A stretch of 63,989 nucleotides of DNA from Gammaproteobacteria bacterium (GTDB lineage Bacteria > Pseudomonadota > Gammaproteobacteria > Steroidobacterales > Woeseiaceae), in the NCBI GenBank assembly GCA_018677555.1, contig JAHHOT010000116.1, positions 1 to 63,989 of the forward strand. The letters run 5' to 3'. The notes under the pieces were generated by a model. It saw only the letters and a list, made by a program, of their open reading frames with translations. It did no database searches and was not told where the DNA came from. Shown piece after piece: positions 35,225 through 44,874 of the stretch. Made by a program: the position numbers and the translations under genes. How positions within the stretch are numbered: the stretch's first letter is position 1; the number at the start of each line of letters is the position of its first letter.

Positions 35225-36199
35225 ATGAAACGCGTCGTCTTCGATACGGACATTGGCATCGATGACGCGATGGCGCTGTTGTTTCTGCACTTCGCCAGGG
35301 ACGTCGAGTTGCAGGCCATTGTCACCGGTTTCGGCAATGCCAGCGTTGATTCGACAACACGCAACGCACTCTATTTAAAAGAGAAGTTCGGTATCGAAGC
35401 GCCGGTATTTCGTGGCGCAACCGAACCGATCGGCCCAAGTCTTCTGCGTGGCTATCCCGATTTCGTGCATGGCAGGAACGGCCTCGGTGACATCGATATT
35501 CCCGACCTCGGCTGTCGCGCCGAATCACAGCCCGGCGCACAGGCGATCGTTGACGTCGTGCGGCAGTACCCGGGTGAGGTGTCGATCGTCGCGGTCGGCC
35601 GCATGACCAACGTCGCCGCGGCACTGGAGCTGTGCCCGGAGCTGCCGCAACTGGTACAGCAACTCGTCGTCATGGGCGGCGCATTCGGCTTCAACGGCCA
35701 TCGCGGCAACGTGTCGCCGGTCGCCGAAGCGAATATCGCCGGAGACCCCCTGGCCGCTGACCGGGTTTTCACCAGCGGCCTGCCAACGACGATCGTCGGT
35801 CTCGACGTCACAGAAGAAGTGATAATGGACCGCGCCTACTTCGACTCCTTGCGAAAGGACGCTGGGCTTGCGGGCCGGTTCATATACGACATCAGCCGCT
35901 ATTACCTGGCATTTCATGAAAGCGTCACGGGACGCTATGCCTGCCCTGTGCATGACTCCAGCGCCGTCGCCTGGCTGCTGCAGCCGGATTTGTTTACCAC
36001 TCTGGATAGCACGATACGCGTTGCGACCGAAGGCATCGCATGCGGTCAGACCGTCTGGGCAGCGCCGGGAACCCGCTACGAAACCAACGGCTGGGACGGC
36101 CTCCCGGTGTGCGGGATATGCACGGCGGTGGACAGTGACACGTTATTGCAACTATACGCTGATACCCTAGCGTCAGCCGTTGGCAAGCCGAGTAGGTAG
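35225..36199 (+). CDS. Inosine/uridine-preferring nucleoside hydrolase family protein
   Basis: A 324-residue protein with the hallmark DTDIGIDDA Asp cluster at residues 7-15 binding Ca2+ and ribose, VGRMTNVA, MGGAFG, AEANIAGDP and the late VHDSSAVAW Asp/His segment. These enzymes split ribonucleosides into base and ribose. With the adjacent deaminase it would release and then deaminate a purine base, possibly an oxidised one. The CGGAG ribosome site lies inside the end of the deaminase gene. No signal peptide. Confidence 0.9.
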   Translation: MKRVVFDTDIGIDDAMALLFLHFARDVELQAIVTGFGNASVDSTTRNALYLKEKFGIEAPVFRGATEPIGPSLLRGYPDFVHGRNGLGDIDIPDLGCRAESQPGAQAIVDVVRQYPGEVSIVAVGRMTNVAAALELCPELPQLVQQLVVMGGAFGFNGHRGNVSPVAEANIAGDPLAADRVFTSGLPTTIVGLDVTEEVIMDRAYFDSLRKDAGLAGRFIYDISRYYLAFHESVTGRYACPVHDSSAVAWLLQPDLFTTLDSTIRVATEGIACGQTVWAAPGTRYETNGWDGLPVCGICTAVDSDTLLQLYADTLASAVGKPSR

Positions 36200-36242
36200 T
36201 ACTACGACTTCTCGCGGTATCCGCAATCCCGCACAGTGAGGG

Positions 36243-36248
36243 TATAAT
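36243..36248 (+). promoter_or_regulatory. Consensus -10 box just upstream of otsA
   Basis: A perfect TATAAT lies 15 bp before the otsA ATG (36264). The -35 position (about 36220-36225) is not a good match. Transcription from it would start around 36255, leaving a leader of under 10 nt with no Shine-Dalgarno, so the mRNA would be nearly leaderless. Confidence 0.45.
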
Positions 36249-36263
36249 AACTGTTGATTCGTC

Positions 36264-37862
36264 ATGAGCAGAAAAGAGACCGTTACTCCGCTGGAGTTGA
36301 CGACCTCGCCGAATCGACTGCTGGTCGTTTCCAATCGACTGCCGGTCGTATTACTCAAGAACAAAAATAATGATGGCTGGTCGAGCAAGACCGGCAGCGG
36401 TGGGCTTGTCAGTGCCCTCATGCCCGTTCTGCGGGACCGCGGCGGTGTGTGGATTGGTTGGCCCGGCGTGGTCGACGAAGCGGCATCGATCGACGAATAC
36501 CTTGACGCACTCAGCGACGAGGCAGGCTACGGGCTGAAAGCCGTCGATCTCAGCGAAGAAGAGGTCGAGGGTTTTTACGAGGGCTTTTCCAACGACGTCA
36601 TCTGGCCACTTTTTCACGACCTGCGCGCGGATTGTTACTTCGACCCGGCGCACTGGGACGCCTATCGCGAAGTCAATCGCAGATTCGCCAGCAAAGTCGC
36701 AGACACCTGCCGGCCGGGCGACGTCATCTGGGTGCATGACTATCACCTGATCGGCATCGCTACCGGCCTCCGGCGTCACGCCATCGACAATAAGGTCGGA
36801 TTCTTCCTGCACATTCCGTTTCCACCACCGGATATATTTCTGAAGCTGCCGTGGCGCGCCGATATTTTGAGTGGGCTGCTGGAGTACGACCTGGTCGGCT
36901 TCCAGACGCTGCGCGACCGCCGCAACTTCCAGCGCTGCCTGAAAGCGTTATACAAGGTCCAGGTCGAGGGTAGAGGCCAGGTCCTGGAAATTGCGGCGTC
37001 ACCGCTCAATGCCGGCATCGGCGACGGCCAGAGGAAGCGACTGCGCATCGGAAGCTTTCCGATCAGCATAGATTTCGACCACTATGCCAATCTGGCCAAA
37101 AGCGACCGCGTGTCCACCGAACTGCAATTACTCACGAGAATGTTCGGCGACCGCTGCATGATCCTCAGTGTCGACAGGCTCGATTACACGAAAGGCCTGT
37201 TGACCAAGCTGCGGGCGTTCCGCCTGTTGCTGGAGCGGCATACGGACCTCCACGAACGTGTCGTGCTGAGCCTGCATGTTGTCCCCAGCCGTGAGAATAT
37301 TCCGCAGTACCACAAGTTGCGCATCGAGCTCGAGCAGTTGATCAGCGAAATCAACGGGCGCTGGTCCAGCCCCGCGTGGATACCGGTCCACTACTTCTAT
37401 CATTCGCTCACGCCGGAGCAGCTATCCGCATACTACCGGCGTGCCGACATCATGTTCGTCAGTCCGCTCAAGGACGGCATGAACCTGGTTGCCAAGGAGT
37501 ATTGCGCGTCACATCCGCATAACGACGGGCTACTCGTCCTGAGCGAATTCGCCGGCGCGGCAGCAGAATTACAAAAAGGCGCGCTGCTCATCAATCCTTA
37601 TGACGACGTGGGAACGGCCGAAACGCTTTACGAAGCAACCAGGATGCCGCCCGAAGAGATTTACTGGCGCATGAGCAAACTGCGGAACAAGATCAGGCGC
37701 TACGACATATACCGCTGGGTCAACTCTTTCCTGCAAGCGATTGCCGGACGCGATCTTCGGGACTTTCCGATCATCGAAGACTACGTGCCTGGTCCGCCAC
37801 CGGAGGAGCAAGCGACACAGCCCAGACAGATCCGGCAATTGAGGAGAGGTGCCCATGTTTAA
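36264..37862 (+). CDS. otsA: Trehalose-6-phosphate synthase (GT20)
   Basis: A 532-residue glycosyltransferase of family GT20. Visible sites: SNRLPV and GSGGLVSAL (nucleotide-sugar loop), [32 protein letters not shown] and [11 protein letters not shown]. It joins glucose from an NDP-glucose to glucose-6-phosphate, giving trehalose-6-phosphate. Glucosylglycerol-phosphate synthases are close relatives, but the neighbouring OtsB domain and GH65 enzyme favour trehalose. A TATAAT box precedes it closely; its last 8 bp overlap the PRC-barrel gene. Confidence 0.9.
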   Translation: MSRKETVTPLELTTSPNRLLVVSNRLPVVLLKNKNNDGWSSKTGSGGLVSALMPVLRDRGGVWIGWPGVVDEAASIDEYLDALSDEAGYGLKAVDLSEEEVEGFYEGFSNDVIWPLFHDLRADCYFDPAHWDAYREVNRRFASKVADTCRPGDVIWVHDYHLIGIATGLRRHAIDNKVGFFLHIPFPPPDIFLKLPWRADILSGLLEYDLVGFQTLRDRRNFQRCLKALYKVQVEGRGQVLEIAASPLNAGIGDGQRKRLRIGSFPISIDFDHYANLAKSDRVSTELQLLTRMFGDRCMILSVDRLDYTKGLLTKLRAFRLLLERHTDLHERVVLSLHVVPSRENIPQYHKLRIELEQLISEINGRWSSPAWIPVHYFYHSLTPEQLSAYYRRADIMFVSPLKDGMNLVAKEYCASHPHNDGLLVLSEFAGAAAELQKGALLINPYDDVGTAETLYEATRMPPEEIYWRMSKLRNKIRRYDIYRWVNSFLQAIAGRDLRDFPIIEDYVPGPPPEEQATQPRQIRQLRRGAHV

Positions 37863-38472
37863 TCACCGCCTGCGCGAGGTCCGTGACCTCTGCGAGTACC
37901 GCGTCACAGGAGCAGGCACGACGCCGGCATCGATCGGCGGTCTCATCGTGGACGCGAGGGACTGGCGCGTCGATACATTCATCGTAATGACCGATGCGCC
38001 GCGTAGTGAGCCCATCCCGGTGCCGCGGTCCTGCTTCAGGTCGCTCGACGACGATTCCAGGACGCTGACCTTTGAGATTACAGGCGAGGACCTTGCCACG
38101 GCCGGCGTTCATAGCGGCCGCGAGCTGCAGGGGACGCCCCGATTTGACGCCGTCAGCTTGCCCGGCCATACCCTTTACGGCCGGGACGAGCCTGCGGGAA
38201 CGATCGCCGATCTCCTGATCAACATCGAACTCTGGCAATTGCGCTACTTCATCGTCGAATCGGATACCGCCGTGGTGCTCACCGATATCGAGTGGGCCTC
38301 GTCCCTGGCCCGCGGCAGCGACAAGGTGGAGGTCGACCTTCCGGCCATTGCGATCTCGACGGCGCCGCCTTACGAGAGCATTCGCAATCTGTGCAGCGGT
38401 GACGAGGAGGCGCTTTACCGCCACTACACCCGCAGCGAATACGTTTCCCTCGACCGTACCGCCGGAAAATAA
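37855..38472 (+). CDS. PRC-barrel domain protein
   Basis: A 205-residue protein with two PRC-barrel-like halves: residues 10-80 (LCEYRVTGAG, IGGLIVDARDWRVDTFIVM) and 95-165 (LYGRDEPAGTIADLLINI, WQLRYFIVES). PRC barrels bind partners in RNA processing, photosynthetic and stress proteins. No catalytic motif is seen. ATG 37855 with GAGGAGAGG upstream overlaps the otsA stop, so it is cotranslated with OtsA. It converges on the GH65 gene with a 7-bp gap. A regulatory or scaffolding part in the trehalose module is possible but unsupported by sequence. Confidence 0.75.
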   Translation: MFNHRLREVRDLCEYRVTGAGTTPASIGGLIVDARDWRVDTFIVMTDAPRSEPIPVPRSCFRSLDDDSRTLTFEITGEDLATAGVHSGRELQGTPRFDAVSLPGHTLYGRDEPAGTIADLLINIELWQLRYFIVESDTAVVLTDIEWASSLARGSDKVEVDLPAIAISTAPPYESIRNLCSGDEEALYRHYTRSEYVSLDRTAGK

Positions 38473-38479
38473 CAGAAAG

Positions 38480-40885
38480 CTAGGTAAGTTCGTACGCCGT
38501 GCTTTCGCCCGGCCTCAGAGTACGGACGTCACCGTTGCAGGAAACGCTGATCGGCGCGGCACGGGCCGGCGTACTGTCAAGCAATAAACTGTTGTGGTCG
38601 ATACGCACGAAGATGCGCTGTTGCCGGTACCGCACGGAAAGCCGCAGCTCGCGGACATCGGCGGGCAGTGTCGGCGAAAAAAACAGCACGTCGTCCCGGG
38701 TCTCCAATCCCGTATAGCATCGGTGCAGCATGTCGACCGTTCCCGCCATAGCGCCCAGGTGTATGCCTTCGCTGGTCGTGCCACCCTGCACGTCAGCGAG
38801 ATCGACGTTTAATGCTTCCTGAAAACGACACCAGGATGTTTCGCGATCGGAACGTGCCTGTACCCAGGAGCGAACGATATGGCTCAGTGTCGAGCCGTCC
38901 GTTGTTCGCTCTGCGTAGTAGTCGATATTGCGCCGAATGGTATCCGCATCGAACGCGTAGCCGAGGCGATCGAATATCCCGGTGAGTTCTTCGGTGGAAA
39001 ACAGGTAGAACAGCATCAGCACGTCAGCCTGCTTCGACAGCTTGTAGCGATTGGGTGAGTCGCCTTCGCTCTCGAGTATGCGGTCGAGCCGCTGGATGTC
39101 GCCGTACTTTTCGCGATAAGCGTCCCAGTCGAGTTCCTCGAGGTCCGCGTAGCCCTCGAACTGGCTGATGATATTGTCGCCGTGGAAAACGACTTTGAGG
39201 CGCCGGCTGATCCTGTCCCAGCGTTCGAGCTCGGCTTCGCCGATGCCGAGACGCCGCACCAGGGAGCGTTTGCGGTGCGGCGACAAACGCTCCAGTATGT
39301 CGCCCGCCCGTGTCAGCACCCAGGCTGCCATGACGTTGGTATAGGCGTTGTTGTTTACGCCTGGTTCGGAGTCCTCACGATCCGGATACGCCGTATGGAA
39401 CTCGTCGGGGCCGATGACGCCGCGGATCTCGTAGCGATCCCCGGCGTCGTCATGCTCGGCGATGCTCGCCCAGAATCGCGCAATCTCGAGGAACATTTCT
39501 GCGCCGTAAAGGCTCAGAAACTCCTGGTTGCTGGTCACCTCGTAGTATTGCCAGACACACCAGGCAATCGCCGAGTTGATGTGTCTTTGCAGATGCGTGA
39601 CATCCGGCGTCCAGCGCCCGGACTGCGGGTTCAGATGAATGCGCTGCGACTCTTCGCGGCCGTCGCTGCCGCTTTGCCAGGGAAACATCGCGCCCTCGAA
39701 ACCCGCCTCGCTGGCGAGTCGCCTGGCTTCCCGCAGGCGCCGGTAACGGTAGCGAAGCAGGGCCCGTGTCAGCAGCGGCATGCGCAGGTTGAGCAGCGGC
39801 AAGATGAAGATCTCGTCCCAGAACACGTGGCCGCGATAGGCCTCGCCGTGCCAGCCGCGTGCCGGCACGCCAGCATCGGTTGCGGGGGTGAACGGCGACA
39901 CCGTTTGCAGGAGGTGAAAAATGTGGACCCGCAGCTTCAGCTCGGTTTCGCTGTTCCCGGGTGTATCCATCCGCAGATCGAACTCGTCCCATAGCGACTG
40001 CCAGCTCTGCGCGTGCGCGATCAGGATGTCGTCGAAGCGGCCCGCTGTCTGCACCAGGCGATCCGCCTGGTAGCAAGGCTCGGAGATGCCGCGGTCGCGG
40101 GATGTATACAAACCGACGATCTTCTCCGCTTGCAGTGCGACGCCCTCGTGCACCTCGATATCGAGTTCCTGACCGATACTGGCCGGCTCCGCTATGCTGC
40201 GCGTGACCGGTACCACGTGACTGCCGTCACGATAGACGCGTGTCCGCGCCGCCTGCGCCACCTCGATGCGGGATTGACTCGCCCTCGCGACCAGACGAAC
40301 GGTGTCCTCGCTGAGCTCGTCCGTTGCGGTCACGCGAATATGACGATTGGCGAGGTCACGATAGCGCGCCACTCCCGTGTTGCGCACGTCGCCATCCAGC
40401 GCGCTGCGCAGCGTAAGGCTGCCGGTCCAGTTTTCCGCCGTGACCTCGCATTCGACTGCGGCAACGTGCGCGTCATGCATGCTGACCAGCCTTCGTTCCC
40501 GGGTTCGAGTCACGCGCCCGTTGCCGTGGCGAAAGCGGATGTCACGCTGCAACACGCCTTCACGAAGGCTGAGTTCCTGCCGGTAGCTCAGGATCTCCAC
40601 CGTATCCAGCGACAGCCAGTCTTCGCCTTCGGGCCGCAATCGGAGAACGAGCCAGTTCGGCCAGTTCACGAGATCCTCGTTCTCTATGCGCTCGCCGGCA
40701 ATTTCGCTGACGAGGCGATTGTAGACCCCTGCGAAGTAAGTGCCGGGATAGTGATTCGTACTGGCAACCTCGCTGCAAGACGCCCCGCGCGTGGCAACGT
40801 ATCCGTTACCCAGCGTGCACAAGGCCTCGCGCAGCTGTTCTTGCTCCGGGTCATAGTTATCGAAGACGAGTGACCAGCCGCTCAC
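38480..40885 (-). CDS. GH65 disaccharide phosphorylase (trehalose/kojibiose phosphorylase type)
   Basis: An 801-residue glycoside hydrolase family 65 protein. N-terminal beta-sandwich (ALCTLGNGYVATRGA, then PGTYFAGVYNR), then the (alpha/alpha)6 barrel with WDEIFILPLLN, FPWQSGSDGREE and the catalytic acid E495 in GVIGPDEFH, followed by NNNAYTNVMAAW and KQADVLMLFY. Inverting phosphorolysis gives beta-glucose-1-phosphate plus glucose or another sugar. The neighbouring beta-phosphoglucomutase domain and otsA/otsB make trehalose the best guess. GTG start at 40885 overlaps the upstream stop as GTGA, so the two are coupled. Confidence 0.88.
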   Translation of the reverse strand: MSGWSLVFDNYDPEQEQLREALCTLGNGYVATRGASCSEVASTNHYPGTYFAGVYNRLVSEIAGERIENEDLVNWPNWLVLRLRPEGEDWLSLDTVEILSYRQELSLREGVLQRDIRFRHGNGRVTRTRERRLVSMHDAHVAAVECEVTAENWTGSLTLRSALDGDVRNTGVARYRDLANRHIRVTATDELSEDTVRLVARASQSRIEVAQAARTRVYRDGSHVVPVTRSIAEPASIGQELDIEVHEGVALQAEKIVGLYTSRDRGISEPCYQADRLVQTAGRFDDILIAHAQSWQSLWDEFDLRMDTPGNSETELKLRVHIFHLLQTVSPFTPATDAGVPARGWHGEAYRGHVFWDEIFILPLLNLRMPLLTRALLRYRYRRLREARRLASEAGFEGAMFPWQSGSDGREESQRIHLNPQSGRWTPDVTHLQRHINSAIAWCVWQYYEVTSNQEFLSLYGAEMFLEIARFWASIAEHDDAGDRYEIRGVIGPDEFHTAYPDREDSEPGVNNNAYTNVMAAWVLTRAGDILERLSPHRKRSLVRRLGIGEAELERWDRISRRLKVVFHGDNIISQFEGYADLEELDWDAYREKYGDIQRLDRILESEGDSPNRYKLSKQADVLMLFYLFSTEELTGIFDRLGYAFDADTIRRNIDYYAERTTDGSTLSHIVRSWVQARSDRETSWCRFQEALNVDLADVQGGTTSEGIHLGAMAGTVDMLHRCYTGLETRDDVLFFSPTLPADVRELRLSVRYRQQRIFVRIDHNSLLLDSTPARAAPISVSCNGDVRTLRPGESTAYELT

Positions 40886-42459
40886 GTGCGCCTGCCTTTG
40901 GCCGTGTCGGACAGCCAGTTCAGAAAGCCAAGAACGTCATCGCAATCGTCCAGCGTGTAATTCGCAGACGTGATGCGGTCGTCGTCGCTTATCACAATAC
41001 TCATGTGTGGGTGACGCAATACACGGAACACCGCCTCATCGGTGACGTCGTCGCCGACGTAAAGGGCCAGCGAGTTGTCCCGGGTCATGCCGAGTGTCGC
41101 CAGCAGCAACTCTACCGCCCTGCCCTTGTCCCAGTCGAGCGCCGGCTTCAGCTCGAAGACTTTCTTACCGAGGCCCTTGATGAGTCTCGGGTTAGCGGCC
41201 AGGAATTCGTTGACTGCCTGTTCGACATCGCCTGCGAGGGCATCGTCGACCTGCCGATAGTGCACGGCGACACTGAAACGCTTGCGTTCGATCGCGTGTC
41301 CGGGCACTCCTGCGAGCATCGCGCCGAGGGTCTGCTCTGCCTGATCGAGATCCGGCAGATATCCCGCAGCATCTTCCTGCGTGTGACTCCAGTCCCCCGG
41401 CCCGGCGAGCTCGAAGCCGTGACTGCCGGAGTAGTAAACGCTGTCCAGGCCCACGAGTTGACGCACGTCTGCGAGATCGCGGCCGCTGATGACAGCGACG
41501 ACATGCTCCGCGGCGAGTTTTTCGAGCGCTGTGCGCACAGCGTCCGCAAGAAACGCCTTGCGGTAATCACTGACGATAGGAGTTAGCGTGCCATCATAGT
41601 CGAGAAGAACGGCGAGACGGCGTTCGCCCAGGACGGTTGCAATTGCGTCGCTTCGTTTCCAGACCGGATCGAGACCGCCTGTTCGATTAATGACAATGTT
41701 GCCGTGCGGATCGATCCGGCACTCGCTTAAATCGTTCACCACAAGATCCGCGCCCTGCTCCAGCAGTGTGTCGGCGTGTGCACCACGGTCGATACCAATG
41801 ACGAGCGCGCAATTGCCGCGGCGGCCAGCCTGCACGCCGGCGATAGCATCCTCGACGACAACGCAACGGTCGATCGCGACGCCGAGTTCCGTCGCTGCAG
41901 TGTTGAGGATTGCGGGATCGGGTTTACCCGGAAGATCGAGGCGCGACATCGTCCGCCCGTCTACCCGCAGCTCGAACAGCGCGTCGACGCCTGCGCTGCT
42001 CAGAACTGCGTCCATGTTGCGGCTCGACGAGAAAATGCCGACGCGGATCCCGGCGGTGCGTAGCAGCTCGATGAACTCGACGGTACCCGGGAAAGCGCGT
42101 GCCCGATTGCGGCTCAACCAGTCGTTGAAGTAACCGTCCTTGCGATTACCCAGCCCGCAGATGGTTTCGCGATCGGGGCCGTCTTCCGGCTCCCCGAACG
42201 GGAGCGCAATGCCACGCGACTGCAGAAAGCTGCTAACGCCGTCGTAACGTGGTTTGCCGTCGACGAATGCCAGGTATTCGGCCTGCGCGTCGAACGCACG
42301 AAACTCGCCGCCCTCACCGGCAGCATAAGTTCTCAGGTAGTCATCGAACAGCCGCTTCCACGCAGCGGCATGCACGGAAGCCGTGTCGGTGACGACGCCG
42401 TCCATATCGAAGAGTACGGCGTCGTAGCGGACGCGATTGAGGCAGATATCGGATGACAC
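40882..42459 (-). CDS. Fused beta-phosphoglucomutase and trehalose-6-phosphate phosphatase (two HAD domains)
   Basis: About 525 residues with two HAD-fold domains. N-terminal domain (about 15-250): FDMDGVVTDTASVHAAAW, SSSRNMDAVL, VVEDAIAGVQAG, typical of beta-phosphoglucomutase. C-terminal domain (about 285-520): LLDYDGTLTPI, VISGRDL, SGSHGFEL, GDDVTDEAVF, typical of OtsB. One enzyme would convert beta-glucose-1-phosphate to glucose-6-phosphate, the other dephosphorylate trehalose-6-phosphate. GTG 42459 leaves a short N-terminus as in free beta-PGMs; an open frame extends to GTG 42546. Divergent from djlA with a 260-bp gap. Overlap with GH65 and proximity to otsA bind all steps of a trehalose cycle to one locus. 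Confidence 0.88.
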   Translation of the reverse strand: MSSDICLNRVRYDAVLFDMDGVVTDTASVHAAAWKRLFDDYLRTYAAGEGGEFRAFDAQAEYLAFVDGKPRYDGVSSFLQSRGIALPFGEPEDGPDRETICGLGNRKDGYFNDWLSRNRARAFPGTVEFIELLRTAGIRVGIFSSSRNMDAVLSSAGVDALFELRVDGRTMSRLDLPGKPDPAILNTAATELGVAIDRCVVVEDAIAGVQAGRRGNCALVIGIDRGAHADTLLEQGADLVVNDLSECRIDPHGNIVINRTGGLDPVWKRSDAIATVLGERRLAVLLDYDGTLTPIVSDYRKAFLADAVRTALEKLAAEHVVAVISGRDLADVRQLVGLDSVYYSGSHGFELAGPGDWSHTQEDAAGYLPDLDQAEQTLGAMLAGVPGHAIERKRFSVAVHYRQVDDALAGDVEQAVNEFLAANPRLIKGLGKKVFELKPALDWDKGRAVELLLATLGMTRDNSLALYVGDDVTDEAVFRVLRHPHMSIVISDDDRITSANYTLDDCDDVLGFLNWLSDTAKGRRT

Positions 42460-42719
42460 GTGCCAATAGTACCGCTCGCAGGGACCACCGACCACGGTCA
42501 CCGAACTATTCGGCTGCGCCGGGGACGGAATTACCGTAACGGCCACTGGTGGTCGCCTGCAGAGGGTTTTTTTACCGATAAATCAATTTCAGCCTGTATC
42601 ATGAGCTGCTTTTCCGAAACCTGCATCACTCATGGAAATGTCACCGAACGAATACTGCGAAGGGCTGGGCAAAATCGAGGGTCTGAGCGCGACCCCACCG
42701 GCAGTGGATTGATACTCAG

Positions 42720-43496
42720 ATGTTTTTTGTTGTAGTCGGCGCCCTGATCGGCGCGCTGTTCGGCGGCCTGCCTGGCGCAGTTATCGGCGGCGTACTGGGA
42801 TACGTCGCAGGTCTCTACCTGCGACGGTCGATCATCGGCAACTTGCGAATCGCTCAGTCGCAGCTGATCGACGCCACCTTCTCGATCATGGGCGCGCTGA
42901 GCAAGTCAGATGGGGTGGTCACTCGTCATGAAATCAACGCTGCCGAGCAGATGTTCGACATGCTGAAACTGCATGGCGATGGCCGCAAGCAGGCAAAAGC
43001 TGCGTTTAATCATGGCAAGCAACCCGATTTCGATCTCGACACAGCAGTCGATCAGTTCCGGGAAATCAGCCGCGGGCAGGGTCCGTTGCTGCAGCTGTTC
43101 CTGCAGCTTCAGGTCATGGCCGTCGCAGCCGACGGCCATATTCACCCGGCCGAGCACAGCATGCTTGTGCGAATCGCGCGGAGACTGGGACTTGGCGAAT
43201 CCGACGTCTCACGCCTGGAGGCGTTGTTGCGTGCAGCTACTGGAGGAGCCTCGTCAGCAGGCGCGCCCCCAACGAAGGATCGCCTCGAAGACGCCTACGC
43301 CGCGCTAGGAATCAGTCCGAATGCGAGCGCCGCGGAGACCAAGCGAGCGTACCGCAAACTCATGAGCCAGAATCATCCGGACAAGCTTGCCGCCCGCGGC
43401 CTGCCGGAGAGCATGCGCGCCGTCGCGGAGGAACGCTCGCGCGAAATTAACTCTGCCTACGACCTCATCAAGGATTCGCGCAGCGACATCCGCTAG
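42720..43496 (+). CDS. djlA: DjlA-like membrane-anchored co-chaperone (TerB + J domain)
   Basis: A 258-residue protein. A Gly-rich N-terminal membrane segment (VVVGALIGALFGGLPGAVIGGVLGY in overlapping form) is followed by a TerB-like helical domain (about 45-170: MGALSKSDGVVTRHEI; VMAVAADGHIHPAEH) and a C-terminal J domain (about 192-255) with the HPD motif (QNHPDKLAARG). DjlA stimulates DnaK ATPase at the inner membrane and affects capsule and stress responses. Length and domain order agree with the family. It stands alone after the 260-bp divergent region. Confidence 0.92.
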   Translation: MFFVVVGALIGALFGGLPGAVIGGVLGYVAGLYLRRSIIGNLRIAQSQLIDATFSIMGALSKSDGVVTRHEINAAEQMFDMLKLHGDGRKQAKAAFNHGKQPDFDLDTAVDQFREISRGQGPLLQLFLQLQVMAVAADGHIHPAEHSMLVRIARRLGLGESDVSRLEALLRAATGGASSAGAPPTKDRLEDAYAALGISPNASAAETKRAYRKLMSQNHPDKLAARGLPESMRAVAEERSREINSAYDLIKDSRSDIR

Positions 43497-43602
43497 CCGA
43501 TAGCCGATACGGAGCCTGCGCGGCGTCGAAATGCGAACTGCGGCCGATCGACCCCGGTGCACCTGCGCTACAGTGTTCTGATCCTAAGGCCTGGAGGGAT
43601 TG

Positions 43603-44874
43603 GTGCTCGACGTACCACCAGGAGAGCCCCGCTGGGCGTCATGGGGTTATGTGGCGCTGGGGTCGCTCGTCATTTTCCTGACCGTGCCGTTCGCCCGCGC
43701 GTTGCAGTCGCTTCTTGCCGAGCATGCGGGCCGAACGTTCGTCTTTTATATCGTCGGCATCGCCGCACTGGTCGGCGCAGCATTGGCCGTTCGCAGCCTG
43801 AGGCGTCGATGCGTGGGAGCGACTGCGTATGCCTGGATCACCGCGGTCGTCGCCGCCTTTGCCTGGTATGCGTACATTCTGCGAGACAACCCGGAAGAGA
43901 CGATTCACTTCGTGGAGTACGGCCTGCTGTCGCTACTGGTTTTCCGGGCGCTGGTTCACCAGATGCGTGATGTCACGATCTATTTCGCCGGTGTTCTCGT
44001 TATCGGCATTATCGGAATTATCGACGAGTGGATTCAGTGGATCGTACCCTCCCGGTACTGGGATCTGCGGGACGTACAAATCAATCTCGTTGCCGGAGCG
44101 CTGACGCAGATCGCGATCGCGACCGGGCTGCGTCCGCGGCTGGTTTCGGGCTGGCCGTCCGCGGTCAACATCGCGCGACTCTCAGTGATCGGAGTCATGA
44201 TGCTGTTCTTGCTGGGGCTCAGCTATGCCAACACACCGCAGCGAATTGCGCTCTATGCGAGCCGCGTACCGCTACTTTCCTTCCTCTTGAGCAGCAAAAG
44301 CATGATGGTCGAGTATGGTTATCTGTACGACGATCCGGATATCGGCGTTTTTCGTTCGCGATTCACGCTCGAGGAGCTCGAGCTCAATGATGCCAAACGC
44401 GGCGAGGAGCTTGCACAAGCCTTCGACATCTACATCAACGACGCGCGCTTCGGCGAATTCCAGGAAGTCTACAGTGTGCCGCGCGACGCCTACATCCACG
44501 AAGCCGGCATCCATTTGTTTCGCCGCAACCGCTACCTCGAAATAGCCACCCAGGAGGAGCGGCGCCGCTTCTTGCACTACAACATCGCGCATCGCGAGAA
44601 TCAGATTCTCGAGAAGTATTTTCCGACAGGATTGAATCTGTCCAGCCACGTGTGGACGGATGCGACGAAGTCGACAGTCGCGTACCTGGCTGACAAGGAA
44701 CCGAAATACGAGAGCCGCGTGAGCCGGGACCTGATCACGCGCGCGAGCGAGTCGCAGGTCCTGATGAGTTTCGGCGCTGGCATCTTAATTTTGCTGGGGG
44801 TTGCGGCATTCTGCTACCGTCGCCGTGATGAATTGAACTCGGGGCAGGCACAAACGACAGGAGACAACACTTGA
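43603..44874 (+). CDS. VanZ-like membrane protein with large extra-membrane C-terminal region
   Basis: About 423 residues. The first 200 contain five or six helices with a VanZ-like signature (ETIHFVEYGLLSLLVFRAL; GIIDEWIQWIVPSRYWDLRD). A further helix (SVIGVMMLFLLGLSY) leads to a charged soluble region (about 235-395), then a final helix (VLMSFGAGILILLGVAAF) and a cytoplasmic tail. Typical VanZ proteins stop near 150 residues, so the soluble part is an addition I cannot name. GTG 43603 is chosen, since GGAGGG is too near TTG 43600. Its stop overlaps the start of the phosphoesterase gene (TTGA). Confidence 0.7.
   Translation: MLDVPPGEPRWASWGYVALGSLVIFLTVPFARALQSLLAEHAGRTFVFYIVGIAALVGAALAVRSLRRRCVGATAYAWITAVVAAFAWYAYILRDNPEETIHFVEYGLLSLLVFRALVHQMRDVTIYFAGVLVIGIIGIIDEWIQWIVPSRYWDLRDVQINLVAGALTQIAIATGLRPRLVSGWPSAVNIARLSVIGVMMLFLLGLSYANTPQRIALYASRVPLLSFLLSSKSMMVEYGYLYDDPDIGVFRSRFTLEELELNDAKRGEELAQAFDIYINDARFGEFQEVYSVPRDAYIHEAGIHLFRRNRYLEIATQEERRRFLHYNIAHRENQILEKYFPTGLNLSSHVWTDATKSTVAYLADKEPKYESRVSRDLITRASESQVLMSFGAGILILLGVAAFCYRRRDELNSGQAQTTGDNT

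Noticed and set aside
34262-35290. Minus-strand frame opposite the deaminase gene (about 340 codons)
   Set aside because: The plus-strand deaminase has a complete metal site; the antisense product has no recognisable domain.
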